Positions 11,322 to 21,910 of a stretch of DNA of 64,000 bases are shown here, piece after piece. Under the pieces are notes generated by a model. The model was not told the DNA's origin, did not search any database, and saw only the letters and a program-made list of their open reading frames with translations. Every line of letters begins with the position of its first letter. Within the stretch, counting starts at the first letter, position 1. The stretch is from Seminavis robusta (Eukaryota > Bacillariophyta > Bacillariophyceae > Naviculales > Naviculaceae), in contig CAICTM010000053.1 in NCBI GenBank assembly GCA_903772945.1, forward strand, positions 84,952 through 148,951. The letters run 5' to 3'. The position numbers and the translations under genes were made by a program.

Positions 11322-11356
11322 TTTGTGATTTGGGGTACCCGGGTATTGCATGCTCT
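11322..11356 (-). repeat. Right inverted repeat arm of the foldback element
   Basis: Reverse-complement partner of 10991-11025, with one mismatch in 35. Confidence 0.85.
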
Positions 11357-14019
11357 GAAATGCGAAGATTTGCAACAGTTTTTTCTTGGATAGCCCAGAC
11401 TGGTTTGGCAGGAGCCCAGGCTTTGCTTCTACTGTACTCATTTGATAGTTGGTGGATGATGATGATGCTTCGCAACAACCGAATGGGTACATGGGCTTGG
11501 GCAGTGGGCAGGTCTAAGCTTCTTTACATTGACCACTTACCATCAGATAGGATCGAGCAGACAGCACCCAGACCACCAAACAAGTTCATCATCTTACTAC
11601 TAGTATGCTGTGGCCACGCTATTTTCCCGTACAGAGCCTGCAGCCAGAGCGGCACTGTGTGTGAGCAATGAGGGCAGATCTTGGAGCTCTCTCAGATCCT
11701 GGCACCAGCTGCTCACGGCTGACGCCATGTTGATGTTGCAGTTGGAGGCAGTTTGGGCAGGCAGTACGGCTGGATATTATGTCAAGAGGGAGCAGGATCA
11801 GGAGCAAATTCCCAGTCATGAACCCGAAGACGCTGATGCTGCTGAGAGGGTCAACAATGCCCATAAAGGCTAATCCCAACACAAAATCCTTTTCGTGTAC
11901 TCTGTATGCATTATACTATTATACTGGACCCAAAGCTCTAGCTAGAGCAATTTATAGCGGTGGCTCGGCACACACTTTCTCTAAGCAACGACTTCGCCAC
12001 TTCACCCTACTTGGCTTGTGGCGAGCACAGAGCACTGAACTCAAATTTTGACATGCAGTAGGAGCACAGGAGCACAACATCAGCACTTGACCCTTCATTC
12101 ACAGCTTCTTCAGAAGCTGCAAACTTGGTCTGGTACTATTGTATTCTGCCAGGCTACTAGCTAGCGAGCTACAGTTGTGAGCCAACGCTCCTTTGAGAGT
12201 GGAGGTCCAAGTCCAGGCAAAGAGAGGTAGGTGATGCTGCTTCCAAGTGTTAAAAAAGAAAGCAACAGCAGCTGTTGACTTTCACCCAAGCAAGGCAGTT
12301 GAGATCAAGAAGTTGGAAGTTGGAACAGGATACAGCGAGACCTACTAGTAGACTACCCAAAGAGAGTCACACTGAGTAGAACATAAAAAGGCGGGGAAGA
12401 TGCGTATGCGAAGAGTCAAGTACATCTACATGTACATGTACATGTACATGTGCACCAGCTGCTCAGTTTTGTGGAGGCAATTGCCTAAATCGTTGAAACT
12501 CGCACATGAGACATGAGAACGGAGCGACTTTTACTACCAAGAAATAATGAAATAGGAAATAGGTCCCAGCCCAAATCACATGTAATAACACTCAGTCTTG
12601 ATGTCGCTCTTGGTGGAGTGAGTTGCTACCTGCACCACAGCTGCGACCTTGGTCAGCAATGGAAGTGACGGCGTCAACTAGCTCGTCTGTCGAAATGTCT
12701 AGCTAGCTACCAGGTAGCCTCCACTTGCAAGAGAGATAGGTTGTATCAGCAACTTGAGTTTTGCAGCTGGAAAACAACTATCTTTCGAACCTCTTTCAAC
12801 TTTTAAAAGGTTTTCGAGCCCGTCAGTCTCAGGTCTCAGCGTCTCAGCAGCTTGAGTTTTGTACTTCGAACGCGGAGCTGCACAGCTCCCTTTCAACTTC
12901 AATGGAGGGTGATAAATGCAGCCAGTTCAGCCAAATATCTTTACTAGCTCTTTACTACATGTACTACAGTATGCATCTATGCATAGTAGCTCTTTACTTC
13001 ATCTCTTCCACGAAAACTCGAACACCGCGGTTGGGGCTTGGGGCATCAAAACTCATGCCCATTGCCCAACGTACCGGTACCTTTTCCCTTTTTGTTTGTA
13101 GGTAACCAGGTACGGTACCAGTTCACCTACCGTGCATGGACCGTATGTACGAATGTATTTCAGCGTGGTGAATTTTTGTGTTCTCCTTACGCAGCAGAGA
13201 AGTTTGATTGCTTTGTTAAATAATTTTCTGTTCTTCAACCCGGCAATGATGTTCTCTGAAGAACATCGCAAAAGCAAAATAGGTAATTATTACGGGTCCA
13301 TGTGTCCATGTCTTCCTCGTGAGGACGTGCGCAATGTGCAGCGTGCCGAGCTGTACATAGGGTGAAGATGTGCATAATATTAATATTACTCCATCATCGT
13401 CATCAGAAAGAGCATGCATGATTATTAGCCCGCAAAAGAAAGCTGTGTTGTGGCCGGATTGAGGCCGGAGGCCGGAGGACAAAGTGCCATCGTAGATCCA
13501 GAAGTCTTTTTCAAATAAATAGACTACAGTAGCTAATAAAAAAATGGAGAGGAGTTGGACCCTCGACTTTTAGCAGCATGATGAGGACGCACTTCCTACC
13601 AGAACACTCTTGGTGCCATTGGACCAATGGCGTGGTTGGGCTGGTGGGACAATTGAGCTTGTTGTCAGTCGACCACTGAAGTGTAGATAATCCATATGCA
13701 TACTAGTACTAGTAGAGCTCAAAGAAGCCGTGCCATTGTAAAGATCCGTCGAAGATCAGGAAGGAAAGAACCTCCAAAGGGAAAAGATCCGTCCCGGACA
13801 AATTGTACCGGTATGCAGCTTGGCTGGATTACCGATCATCCGAGAGCCCTCGGATCTTTGCAAGGCCAGGAGCATGTTGGCGGCCTAGCCGGCTAAATTG
13901 TTTGAACCGACTTGGAGCCCAACATCTACGGTTTTCCTCTAAAGTCTAAACCAAACAACTCGAGTTATACGGGGGTTTAGAGTAGGGAAAATATCTACGG
14001 AATCCAGCCGGGGCCAGGC
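11357..14019. other. Gene-poor intergenic stretch
   Basis: No gene is supported over about 2.6 kb. Contents are short repeats only: TACATG x4 at 12427-12450, TACCGGTA at 13072 and 13806, several CTAG/TAGCTAGC runs, and a small dyad ATCCGAG-AGCC-CTCGGAT at about 13838-13855. The final few hundred bases may be the 3' part of the retroelement relic that follows. Confidence 0.4.
12427..12450. repeat. TACATG hexanucleotide microsatellite, 4 copies
   Basis: Four perfect TACATG units, each block nearly self-complementary, in non-coding DNA. Confidence 0.9.
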
Positions 14020-14486
14020 TTAAGCAAAGAACAGTCGAAATTCAAAACTAGGTTCTGTGGGATCAGGGGCAAGAAACTGAGGACCATTACAGGGGGCAAA
14101 GGGTTTGGCTTTGCGGGATCCACGGAGACATAAATGGGTAGCTTTCACAAGGGCAATTGAGATACGGGTCTGCATGAAGAACATCATTTGAGAGTAGGAA
14201 AATTGAGTTTTGGAGGCAGTAGCAGAAGCAAGGCGTTGTAAGAGAGTCTTGGCTTGGGGGGCAAGCATGCCATCCACAGAAACAACAAAGGGATGGAAGG
14301 AAGCGCGATTGGAGTCGCACGCTTCTTTATATTTGGAAATTTTGTCGCGTTCTTGTTGGGTTAAAACTTTGATGGGATCTTTGTTTCGGTAAGAGGCACA
14401 GTCCAAATCAGTGACACGTACGTCAATAATAGCTGTAGTACCACGTTCGAACAAGCCGCGAATGGAAAGATCACCACGTAAGAGCT
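14020..14486 (-). pseudogene. Retroelement relic (C-terminal part of a diatom reverse-transcriptase-type protein)
   Basis: An open frame at 14020-14454 reads ERGTTAIIDVRVTDLDCASY, then FVVSVDGMLAPQAKTLLQRL and ISIALVKATHLCLRGSRK. This order of motifs is one I recognise from the C-terminal region of reverse-transcriptase proteins in diatom retroelements. The frame continues upstream as LLRGDLSIRGLF to about 14485, where a TAG stops it; a G-rich, non-coding tract follows. No RT catalytic core is present, so this is a truncated dead copy. Family placement is from memory of similar sequences, not from a search. Confidence 0.6.
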
Positions 14487-14685
14487 AGGGGGCTGAGGGG
14501 GATTGAGAGGGGGGGAGGAAGGGGAGGTAAGGTGGAAATTTGGTGACCGCCAGGGATAGTAGGGGCGGGAAGGGGTGGTTCGACTGGACGGTAGAGGAAT
14601 TTTGTTGCCCTTTACTTTTCTACCAATGAGGCCTTCACTGGAAAGATTTTATGTTCCTAAACTTTATCACTTTATACTATGCAAT
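14487..14685. other. G-rich spacer
   Basis: A purine-rich, strongly G-rich stretch (GGGGG runs about 14487-14575) separates the retroelement relic from the stop of the WW-domain gene. It may be part of the decayed element or the 3' UTR of the WW gene. Confidence 0.4.
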
Positions 14686-17600
14686 CTAACACTCAAATTC
14701 GTTGCGACGAACCCTCAGACTAATGTAGCCGTGTTCATCCTCACTTTCATAAGAATTGTCGCTGTATTCAGAATCACAGGAAGAACTTGATGGGCTTGAA
14801 TTGGTCCAGCTCGATATGGAATTCAAGTCGCTGTGTTGCAGCTGAGAACGAGCACCAAAGCGAGTTTGGGCACGCTTGGCACTCCCTTGAGAAGATGAGA
14901 CACTTCCCGCAGCGCTATTGCGGCGCATTCGTTCCTGCTGCTGCCTTCGACCACTCTTGGTGTGAGTCGAGGCGCGTTTCGTAGCTTCCGACACATAAGC
15001 GGGTGGCCCGCTGCCGCCTACGATGGGCCCAGGGACTGGCACTCGAGTGGGAGGCTGAACATGCCCGTCCAACTCTCGGCCAGTAACTGGGTCCCGGCCA
15101 GACAGGGAAATTGCAGGGCCGCCGTTTGAGGCTGAGGAGAGGGGGTTGTCTCGCATGTGAGCAATGTACTTCGACACGGCGTCCCAATCGTTTTCTGAAA
15201 TGAATCGATCTAATTCGGTCTGTGTCCACTCTCGTTGCTGGGGTTTGCCGTACAGAGACTCCTTCACTTGCTTCATTCCTTCTGAGAGGGCAGCTGCCAG
15301 GTCCCAATCTTCACGCTCAACTGCAACGTCAAGAGCGCGACGCCTTGCACGTTCAAAGTTCTCCTTTTGGGCTTGATAGTCGACATCGGCTTCACTTAGA
15401 GCTGAAATGGAATCTGTATTCTTTTCGGAGGCGGTATCAGTACCGCGCTCATCCACTGTTTCTTCGTAGTCTCCGTTATAACTGTCATCATCATCGTCAT
15501 CCAATGACGACATGGCCACAAGCTGTTCCGCGACAACCTTGGGGGTTCCCTTTTGCATATCTGCAGGAGGAGGGCCTCCTTTTGCCACCGGGCTTTCACT
15601 GCGAATGGCGCTACCACCGGCAGCGGTGGATCCAATGGCGTTTGGTACAACACCATCGCCGTTAAAGGTCTCCTTCGCGATCCTGTTGTTGCCGAATTCT
15701 TCCACCTTCAACTCTCGAGATCGCGGCACTGCTGGAATCTTGCTCGGCACTCGTCCGCTTGGTGGGAACCCAAGACTCTCGCTTCGAAGCGGCATGCCCC
15801 CCGAGGCGCTCGAAATACTGCCTGTTGAAACGGTTCCTCCTTGGGCGCCTTCGCGGATTGGTGCAATGCCTTGTCCTTGGTGCTCCGAAGTATTTCGGAC
15901 TTTTTCAGTCTTCTCTGTAATGGAAGTCTTCTCCGAGATGCGAGTGGAGGAACTGACAGCCGTCCTGATTCTATGCTGAACATCCACCGCATTCAAGTTG
16001 TTTGATGAGGAGTTCACACTAATGGACGAAGCGTGTGAAATATTCAAAGGGTTGGATTCAATCACCGTAGGATGATCAGCTAAAGGGGCTTGCGGCTTGG
16101 AAGGTTCCGACTTGGTTTTGGAGGGTGTGCTCGGTGCTTGGAAGGGTTCATCAAAAGGCTTCGACTCTACCAAGTCGCGCAGATTTGCTAGCAGTTGTTC
16201 TTCTCTACCATCGTATTGAACCAGGAGCCTCTCAATGTTGGTGCCCTGAGGCAATGGCATCGTCTTGACAATATCCAGGATTTCTTGCTTCGTCTGCCAT
16301 ACTTCGGGATCAAAGTCTCTCTGAGTCTTTTTGCGAAGCTTGTTCTGAATGGCTTCAACACTCTTGTATCCATCAATGACCTGTTGGGTCTCGGATTCCT
16401 TTTTTAGAGCTTCCATATCTTCCTTGTACTTTTTGATGGCAGCCACTTGTGCATCAAACTCCTTCGGCTTCACCCAACTTGTTGCACGTGATTCTCGGTG
16501 ATAGTAATAAGTCCTTCCTTGCGCATCGGTGGCTGCCTTCCAAGTCAATTTGGGTGCCTTCTTCCGCATCGACTCGACGGCATCCAGTCCGTCATCTTCA
16601 TCCAAAACTGCCTTGGTTTCTTCCTTTACGCTGGTTGTTTCACTGCTAGACTTGCGTATCTTTTGCTCGTGCAGAGCCTTGTCCTTCTTCAGGTCCTTTT
16701 CTCGTTGCTGCAATGCATCTGACGAAGACAACCTGACTGGCGCCGAGCGAAGTCGGTTCATGGATACTCCTTGTTCCAATTGTTCGGGTACCGCTTCCAT
16801 GTCGGATTTGGGTTTTTCGGCCGCAGCAGAGTCACGGCGAGCGGTATCTCCAAACGAGTTGCTTGCTTTAATGGGCAAAACAGGCTTAGACGATAGCCCC
16901 TTTATTTCTGGGTGACTGGGTCTTCGTCCTTCTGCCTTGGTTTCGTTTCGGGCTGGATCTGGTGCGGACGTAGTGGTTGGATCTGTATCCCGTTGTTCTT
17001 CTCTAGCCCTAGTGTCGTAAGGTTCAATCTCCTTCTTTTCCTCTTCGAGAGTCAAAGGAGACGCAGGAGACGCAGGCATGGCCGATGCTTTGGATGAGAA
17101 AGCCGGAGGATCTTTGGTGGGCGTCGAATACATGGGTCCCTTGGGAGGCGGTGGCACGGAATTTCCTCTGGGCTTGACTTGATTGCCATTGGCCTTTTTC
17201 TCGCTGTTCACCTTCGCCGCAACGGTCTTGTTGCTGTACGTTCCTGTCACCCGCTTTGGTGGTGGAACTGACGAGGTCGATTTCGTACGGCGTACCTTGC
17301 CAAATCGTAGTCGTTTCACCAATCCTGACAGTCCCTTGCGAGACGTAGGCGATAGGGTTGACTTGGCTCTGGCCAAGTCTTGCCGTTGCTGCAGCTCTTG
17401 CATTTCTCGTTGTTGCTGCTTCACTATGCGACTCGATTGAATCTCAACTCCAACATCGCGGCTGGGTGAATCGGGTGCATCTCGTCTGCTTGTTTCTCTT
17501 TCCAGAACGGATTGGAAAAGAGCTTCACGTTGTTCTTGCTTGGATAGCTTATTGACAGTAGGAGGACTTCGGGGAGTTTCCGGTTCAGTTGGAGGAGTGG

Positions 17601-18975
17601 CATTATGGAATAGTGCCTTGACGGGTGAAGGTGTTTGAGGAGCGGCCTTGTAGTGGGCGGGAGGTCCTGGTCGCTGCTCGACTTTCCTCTCTTCGTCCTT
17701 GTTGTTGCCCTTGCGACTGTCGTTGCGAAGGATGCGTGCCCCCCAAGCTCGTTTCTTGGCGGGTTCTTGAGGTACCATACTTGACGGCAGCTGACCCAAC
17801 ACCAATTCAAAGTTCTCGTGTAGATCAGAGTCATTAAAGTCGGAGGCTTGTCGCACCAGAGGTATGGGTCTGTTGGTACTGCTACGATGTTGTTGTTCCG
17901 AATCTGCAGCCGCCATTGTTGCCGGATCAAATTGAGCCGGTTCTTCGGGTACTGTATCGCAGTTGGCAACTGCAGCTGCTGCTTTGGGAATTCGCTGGAA
18001 GCAATTGGGGCTCTCTCGTGTGAAGCAAGTGGTAGTATCTCCCGTTATAAATGTAGCAGTATCCAAGTTTGTGGACTCATCATCATCCGAAGGAGCAATG
18101 CCCCACTGAATGTTTGCTTGGTCTCCAGCAGCAGTAGACTGCTGTGATCTCTGTCGTGTCCACTGGCTGCCTAATGTGATATCCATGGTTCGATGACAGG
18201 CCCCATCTACCACACCCAAGACTTGATCGAGGACAGAGGACTTGCAAAAGTTTCTAGTGGCAGTTCTAGATTCGTCTGTTGTGGTACCTTCTTCACCATT
18301 ATCTTCTTGAATGTCGTCATTGGCGTCGTCATCGTTGTTGTCGTCTTCCGCAAAGTCACCCAAACCAGGCGAATAAGCTGAATAGAAGGATTGCTGTGTA
18401 GTTCGCTCGGGTGTCGCCGCAGCAAAGGCGACACCAGATAGTTGCTGTTGAGCACCATTGGAGGGAGGCGGAGTTTCTGCAATGCTGTTGGTAGCATGTG
18501 TGAGACTGGCACTAAGGGGATGTCCAGGAGGATGAGGAGATACAGTGCCGGTTAGATCTGACATGACAGTTCCTTCGTCTTGATTGCTACTGCCATTCAG
18601 ACTGCTGTTGGGTTGCTTGGCATGACGTCTACTGTTCAAGACTACTTGACCGGGAGTGGGTTGCTGCTGCTGCTGCTGCATGCTACGGTTGTTCATGATA
18701 CGACCGTTCATCCGAGGCTTGTGGTCCCCAAAGAGCTGTAGCTGAATGGCGGGAGAACCATCGACAGGAGACTTGTCATCATCGTCGTCATCGCCGTTCT
18801 TGCGGCTACTTTTAAAGACACTCGTCACTAATCGACGGGCTGACATGGCCTTGGGTTTCTCGGGATCTTCCGACCGAACGCCATTGTTACGCTTTCCAAA
18901 GAAACCGTTCTTGCGTGGAGTCAACAACTGCTCGGCGTCAGGAGATTTCCTGGTTCCGCGGAGGAGCTTGCCCAT
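14686..18975 (-). CDS. Large disordered protein with a WW domain
   Basis: Single exon, 1429 aa from the first ATG (MGKLLRGTRKSP). Most of the chain is low-complexity and rich in Ser, Pro, Lys and Glu, with acidic patches. One WW domain lies at about 806-838: LTWKAATDAQGRTYYYH, then ESRATSWVKP, with the first Trp, the YYY block and the second Trp-x-x-Pro all present. WW domains bind proline-rich ligands, so a scaffold or adaptor role is likely. A charged helical segment follows (about 845-930), including REEQLLANLRDLVESKPF. Near the C-terminus, about 1220-1310, is a second ordered block with EREDWDLAAALSEGM and ENDWDAVSKYIAHMRD. I recall similar blocks in other diatom proteins but know no function for them. 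Basic, Ser-rich sequence opens the chain. There is no signal peptide or membrane segment. Confidence 0.85.
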   Translation of the reverse strand: MGKLLRGTRKSPDAEQLLTPRKNGFFGKRNNGVRSEDPEKPKAMSARRLVTSVFKSSRKNGDDDDDDKSPVDGSPAIQLQLFGDHKPRMNGRIMNNRSMQQQQQQPTPGQVVLNSRRHAKQPNSSLNGSSNQDEGTVMSDLTGTVSPHPPGHPLSASLTHATNSIAETPPPSNGAQQQLSGVAFAAATPERTTQQSFYSAYSPGLGDFAEDDNNDDDANDDIQEDNGEEGTTTDESRTATRNFCKSSVLDQVLGVVDGACHRTMDITLGSQWTRQRSQQSTAAGDQANIQWGIAPSDDDESTNLDTATFITGDTTTCFTRESPNCFQRIPKAAAAVANCDTVPEEPAQFDPATMAAADSEQQHRSSTNRPIPLVRQASDFNDSDLHENFELVLGQLPSSMVPQEPAKKRAWGARILRNDSRKGNNKDEERKVEQRPGPPAHYKAAPQTPSPVKALFHNATPPTEPETPRSPPTVNKLSKQEQREALFQSVLERETSRRDAPDSPSRDVGVEIQSSRIVKQQQREMQELQQRQDLARAKSTLSPTSRKGLSGLVKRLRFGKVRRTKSTSSVPPPKRVTGTYSNKTVAAKVNSEKKANGNQVKPRGNSVPPPPKGPMYSTPTKDPPAFSSKASAMPASPASPLTLEEEKKEIEPYDTRAREEQRDTDPTTTSAPDPARNETKAEGRRPSHPEIKGLSSKPVLPIKASNSFGDTARRDSAAAEKPKSDMEAVPEQLEQGVSMNRLRSAPVRLSSSDALQQREKDLKKDKALHEQKIRKSSSETTSVKEETKAVLDEDDGLDAVESMRKKAPKLTWKAATDAQGRTYYYHRESRATSWVKPKEFDAQVAAIKKYKEDMEALKKESETQQVIDGYKSVEAIQNKLRKKTQRDFDPEVWQTKQEILDIVKTMPLPQGTNIERLLVQYDGREEQLLANLRDLVESKPFDEPFQAPSTPSKTKSEPSKPQAPLADHPTVIESNPLNISHASSISVNSSSNNLNAVDVQHRIRTAVSSSTRISEKTSITEKTEKVRNTSEHQGQGIAPIREGAQGGTVSTGSISSASGGMPLRSESLGFPPSGRVPSKIPAVPRSRELKVEEFGNNRIAKETFNGDGVVPNAIGSTAAGGSAIRSESPVAKGGPPPADMQKGTPKVVAEQLVAMSSLDDDDDDSYNGDYEETVDERGTDTASEKNTDSISALSEADVDYQAQKENFERARRRALDVAVEREDWDLAAALSEGMKQVKESLYGKPQQREWTQTELDRFISENDWDAVSKYIAHMRDNPLSSASNGGPAISLSGRDPVTGRELDGHVQPPTRVPVPGPIVGGSGPPAYVSEATKRASTHTKSGRRQQQERMRRNSAAGSVSSSQGSAKRAQTRFGARSQLQHSDLNSISSWTNSSPSSSSCDSEYSDNSYESEDEHGYISLRVRRNEFEC

Positions 18976-19984
18976 GGTTGGATGCAATCGAAACTCTCTT
19001 TCTCAATGATCGATACCGCTTGGATAACTAACCAGTACTGTTGGGCCCTGATCCTTAACACTTGCTTTTCGCCCACTGATCAGCTCACGACATGGGTGAG
19101 GCGATGGCTCTGTTTCTGGCAACAAGAATCAAGCACCAATGCAAAGAAAAATGTTATGTGAGAGAGAAATTTGGGAGTATTGCCGTTTCCTACCAACCTG
19201 AAGATCGATATACCCATGTTAACCGCTGCCGCGCCGACGGGACGAAAACCTCCAAAGGAGAGGGACTGCGCGCGAGCTACCCTTAAATTCGGCGTGTTGA
19301 AATTCTTTGTGTTTTCGAGGGAAGCTCATGGGAGTCAACCCCAAGCCATACGGAATGAAGGCAGCAACGTAGCAGACAGATAATGGGACACACTGTCAAC
19401 TTTGTCTATCCCGGGGAGCCAAGCTATGGCGATGTTGGACGAAATCTACTAGTCTCTTTCTCGACGGGATGTCACCTAACCCCACGTCGGAGGCAGGGAT
19501 CCCGCTACCGGCACATCGGCAAGCACCGCCGCCCATATTGAGGGTATACAATCGTGGAAATATGCCTCCGCCAATGTAGCAACATTTTTGGGCGGATTGC
19601 CTCGGAAGGCAGCAGTTCATCCGTCAACCTGTCATAGTGGCAATTGCGGTTGGCAGCTTTTGCCTGCCTGCATTTCTTCCTTCGCCCGGATAGGTCGTAA
19701 GCAGCCAAGAACTGCCTCTTTGCTTGTTGTTGCTTCCATCTCATGCGCCCGGCCAACGTGGTGTTATGTGTTTCACTCTTGATGCCAATGAATGTATCTG
19801 TCTACTGGGTGCTCAGACAATGTCACATACATCGTGCATCTCGTACCAGAACACACTCTCTGCACCACGTCCTGCAGTGTAATGCCGTGTCCCAAAACAA
19901 AAGGCCACTCTAGCTAGCTACCAAACCTTCTCTATTCTTGCATTCTCCCGTTTCTCTTCCATTTTCTGTTTTCTTTTACACTCG
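18976..19984. other. Intergenic region
   Basis: No gene is supported. It lies between the 5' end of the WW-domain gene and the 3' end of the CCCH/Smr gene. Short open frames here have no recognisable motif. Confidence 0.4.
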
Positions 19985-21910
19985 TTATTGTTGTGCTGCT
20001 ATACTAGTACCTCCTTTGACAAAGAGAGCACCACCGTGCCCATTTCGATCCTTACCCTTCCAGAACTCGTATCCTTGTTCGGTCAACCAGCTCATGACGG
20101 CAGATTCCAAGATTCCTCCACCCTTCTGATGAGTCTTGTTGCCGACGTGATGTCCAGTTCCCGTGACAATCCAAACTCCATTATTATTTCTGGATTCGGC
20201 CAGCTTTTCAGGGAGTACATGTTCGAGCACGGCCGCATAGGTTTTGGTCGATTGAAAGTGCAAGTCAATGACATCGGTGCGCGGAGTATGACCTGTTTCT
20301 TGGTGAATGCGTGATACTTCTCGGTATCGTTCCATCGGATCGGCAATGTGAAAGGCCGAAGCATCGCGACGTTCGTGCGGATTCCAGACATCTTGTGGAA
20401 TTCGAATGGTGGGGACGGCCCCCACGGAGAATTTGGTTTCCTCGTAGTAATCTTGTTGTAGACTGCGTTGTTGTTGCTGTTGCTGCTGAAAACAAGTCTG
20501 ATCGTTGTAACCTTGCGAAGCTATATTGGCAAAACTACCAGTGGCTTCAGTCGTCTGCTGCTGCTGTTGTTCCCACGAGGATCCATCGTGAGGATAATAC
20601 GGTGCCGCGGCGGCAGCGTACTCCTGCTGCTGATGATGATATTGCTGTTGTTCCATTTCGGCGGCGGCTTGTTGCTGCTGTTCTTCCAATTGCACCAACC
20701 ACTTGTCATTGTATCCGTGCAAAAAGGAACACGCACTTTTTTTGGTGCACCGCCCGCGAACCCAAAAGACACACGTATGCCCCTCCAAATCGTGGGAGAA
20801 TTGACAGTCGCTGCGGTAGCACCCGGAATGCAACAAATGACGACACACGGGGGGTGCCGTCATGGCACAATCCATAAGGTACTGCGCTACACCGACATCG
20901 GAATTGGCCATGGTGGCCGCGTGGAAAATGGCGTCCTGTCCCATGTCGGGGTTCATGTGTGTGAGCATGTCACAGGCCATTTGCAACATGGTGGCAGGAT
21001 CTTGATGATGATCGAGTTGGTAATAGTAAGGTTGTTGTTGGGGCGCCGCCGTGGGCTGCAAATTCGGAGATACCTTTTTGGAGGAATGGTCCGATTTGAG
21101 CGACGATTCGTCAATGCTGCCCTGACGAGATCGTGAAGATCTCGATGATTTTTTGGAAATTTTGGCCGCCACGGCCAGTGAGGGAAACTCGTCGTCGTCC
21201 TCCTCGAGTAGGGAATCATCGGCGCTAGTAGTGGTGGTGGATGGACCCGGAATGGGCACTCCGACGGCATCTTCATCGTCAATGGCTCCCAGTAAATCCA
21301 AGGGAATCAGATTGTCGGGTTGTACGGGTGAAATGAGTGCCGTGGCTACCAATTCGTTCGCTGTAGTGATATTGTTGCTGGTGTTGTTGTTGGCATTTGT
21401 GGTTTGATTGGTTATTGTCGTCGTATCGATTTGCAGATGTATTGCTGTGAATTCGGCACTATTATGAGATTCTTCCACGGCTTCTTCGACATTGACCGAT
21501 TCGAGCAACTGCAAGGCACTGAGCGCATTTCCACCCGAACTAGGAGGCGATCCAAACGGAGCATGATAGCGAGGAACAATGCCCGTCACGACGGCTTGTG
21601 TGATTTTTTGGAGCGTAATCTTGGCATCGACTTGGGTCATGCTGCAATGCTCCTGCAGCAGCTCCACCACGTTCTCATAGTCGGGCAATGCTTCCACTTG
21701 AGAGGCTCCCTCGGCCCGCAGCACTCCCGTAATGTAGGCTCCCAAGTACTCGGCATCCACTGCCACATCGGGGGGACTCGCGTCCTCCAACACTTTCACG
21801 GCGTAGGCATCCACGGTAGCTTCATCCGCCTGCTGGTGACTACTGGAATTATTCATGGAAGCATTGCCCCAGCTACCGTCGTTGGTAAAGGCGGGGACGG
21901 CAGACGCCAT
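19985..21910 (-). CDS. CCCH zinc-finger protein with a C-terminal Smr domain
   Basis: Single exon, 641 aa from the first ATG (MASAVPAFTNDG). The N-terminal region at about 45-110 (EYLGAYITGVL, then VVELLQEHCS) resembles the small helical domain of CCDC43-like proteins. Two CCCH zinc fingers lie at about 350-395: CRHLLHSGCYRSDCQFSH and CVFWVRGRCTKKSACSFLH. Gln-rich tracts fill about 400-490. The C-terminus (about 540-630) is an Smr domain with DVIDLHFQ, corresponding to the LDLHG motif, and GTGHHVG, corresponding to the TGxGxHS motif. CCCH fingers bind RNA, and Smr domains in this setting are often RNA endonucleases acting in mRNA surveillance, so a role in mRNA turnover is likely. The Smr LDLH motif has Phe where Gly is usual. 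Two further in-frame non-ATG codons upstream are ignored. Confidence 0.88.
   Translation of the reverse strand: MASAVPAFTNDGSWGNASMNNSSSHQQADEATVDAYAVKVLEDASPPDVAVDAEYLGAYITGVLRAEGASQVEALPDYENVVELLQEHCSMTQVDAKITLQKITQAVVTGIVPRYHAPFGSPPSSGGNALSALQLLESVNVEEAVEESHNSAEFTAIHLQIDTTTITNQTTNANNNTSNNITTANELVATALISPVQPDNLIPLDLLGAIDDEDAVGVPIPGPSTTTTSADDSLLEEDDDEFPSLAVAAKISKKSSRSSRSRQGSIDESSLKSDHSSKKVSPNLQPTAAPQQQPYYYQLDHHQDPATMLQMACDMLTHMNPDMGQDAIFHAATMANSDVGVAQYLMDCAMTAPPVCRHLLHSGCYRSDCQFSHDLEGHTCVFWVRGRCTKKSACSFLHGYNDKWLVQLEEQQQQAAAEMEQQQYHHQQQEYAAAAAPYYPHDGSSWEQQQQQTTEATGSFANIASQGYNDQTCFQQQQQQQRSLQQDYYEETKFSVGAVPTIRIPQDVWNPHERRDASAFHIADPMERYREVSRIHQETGHTPRTDVIDLHFQSTKTYAAVLEHVLPEKLAESRNNNGVWIVTGTGHHVGNKTHQKGGGILESAVMSWLTEQGYEFWKGKDRNGHGGALFVKGGTSIAAQQ

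Larger units (their letters stand above)
10991..11356. mobile_element. Foldback / MITE-like element with 35-bp inverted repeats
   Basis: The left arm 10991-11025 and the right arm 11322-11356 are inverted copies matching at 34 of 35 positions; both outer ends begin AGAGCATGCAATACC. A second, nested inverted pair lies inside: 11163-11177 against 11256-11270, 14 of 15 matching. The 366-bp unit has no convincing coding capacity. The structure fits a non-autonomous DNA transposon or foldback element. No clear target-site duplication is visible at the edges, so the exact termini are uncertain. Confidence 0.6.

Noticed and set aside
11066-11671. 201-codon open frame on the + strand
   Set aside because: It overlaps the foldback element, has no domain or splice signals, and its amino-acid composition looks random.
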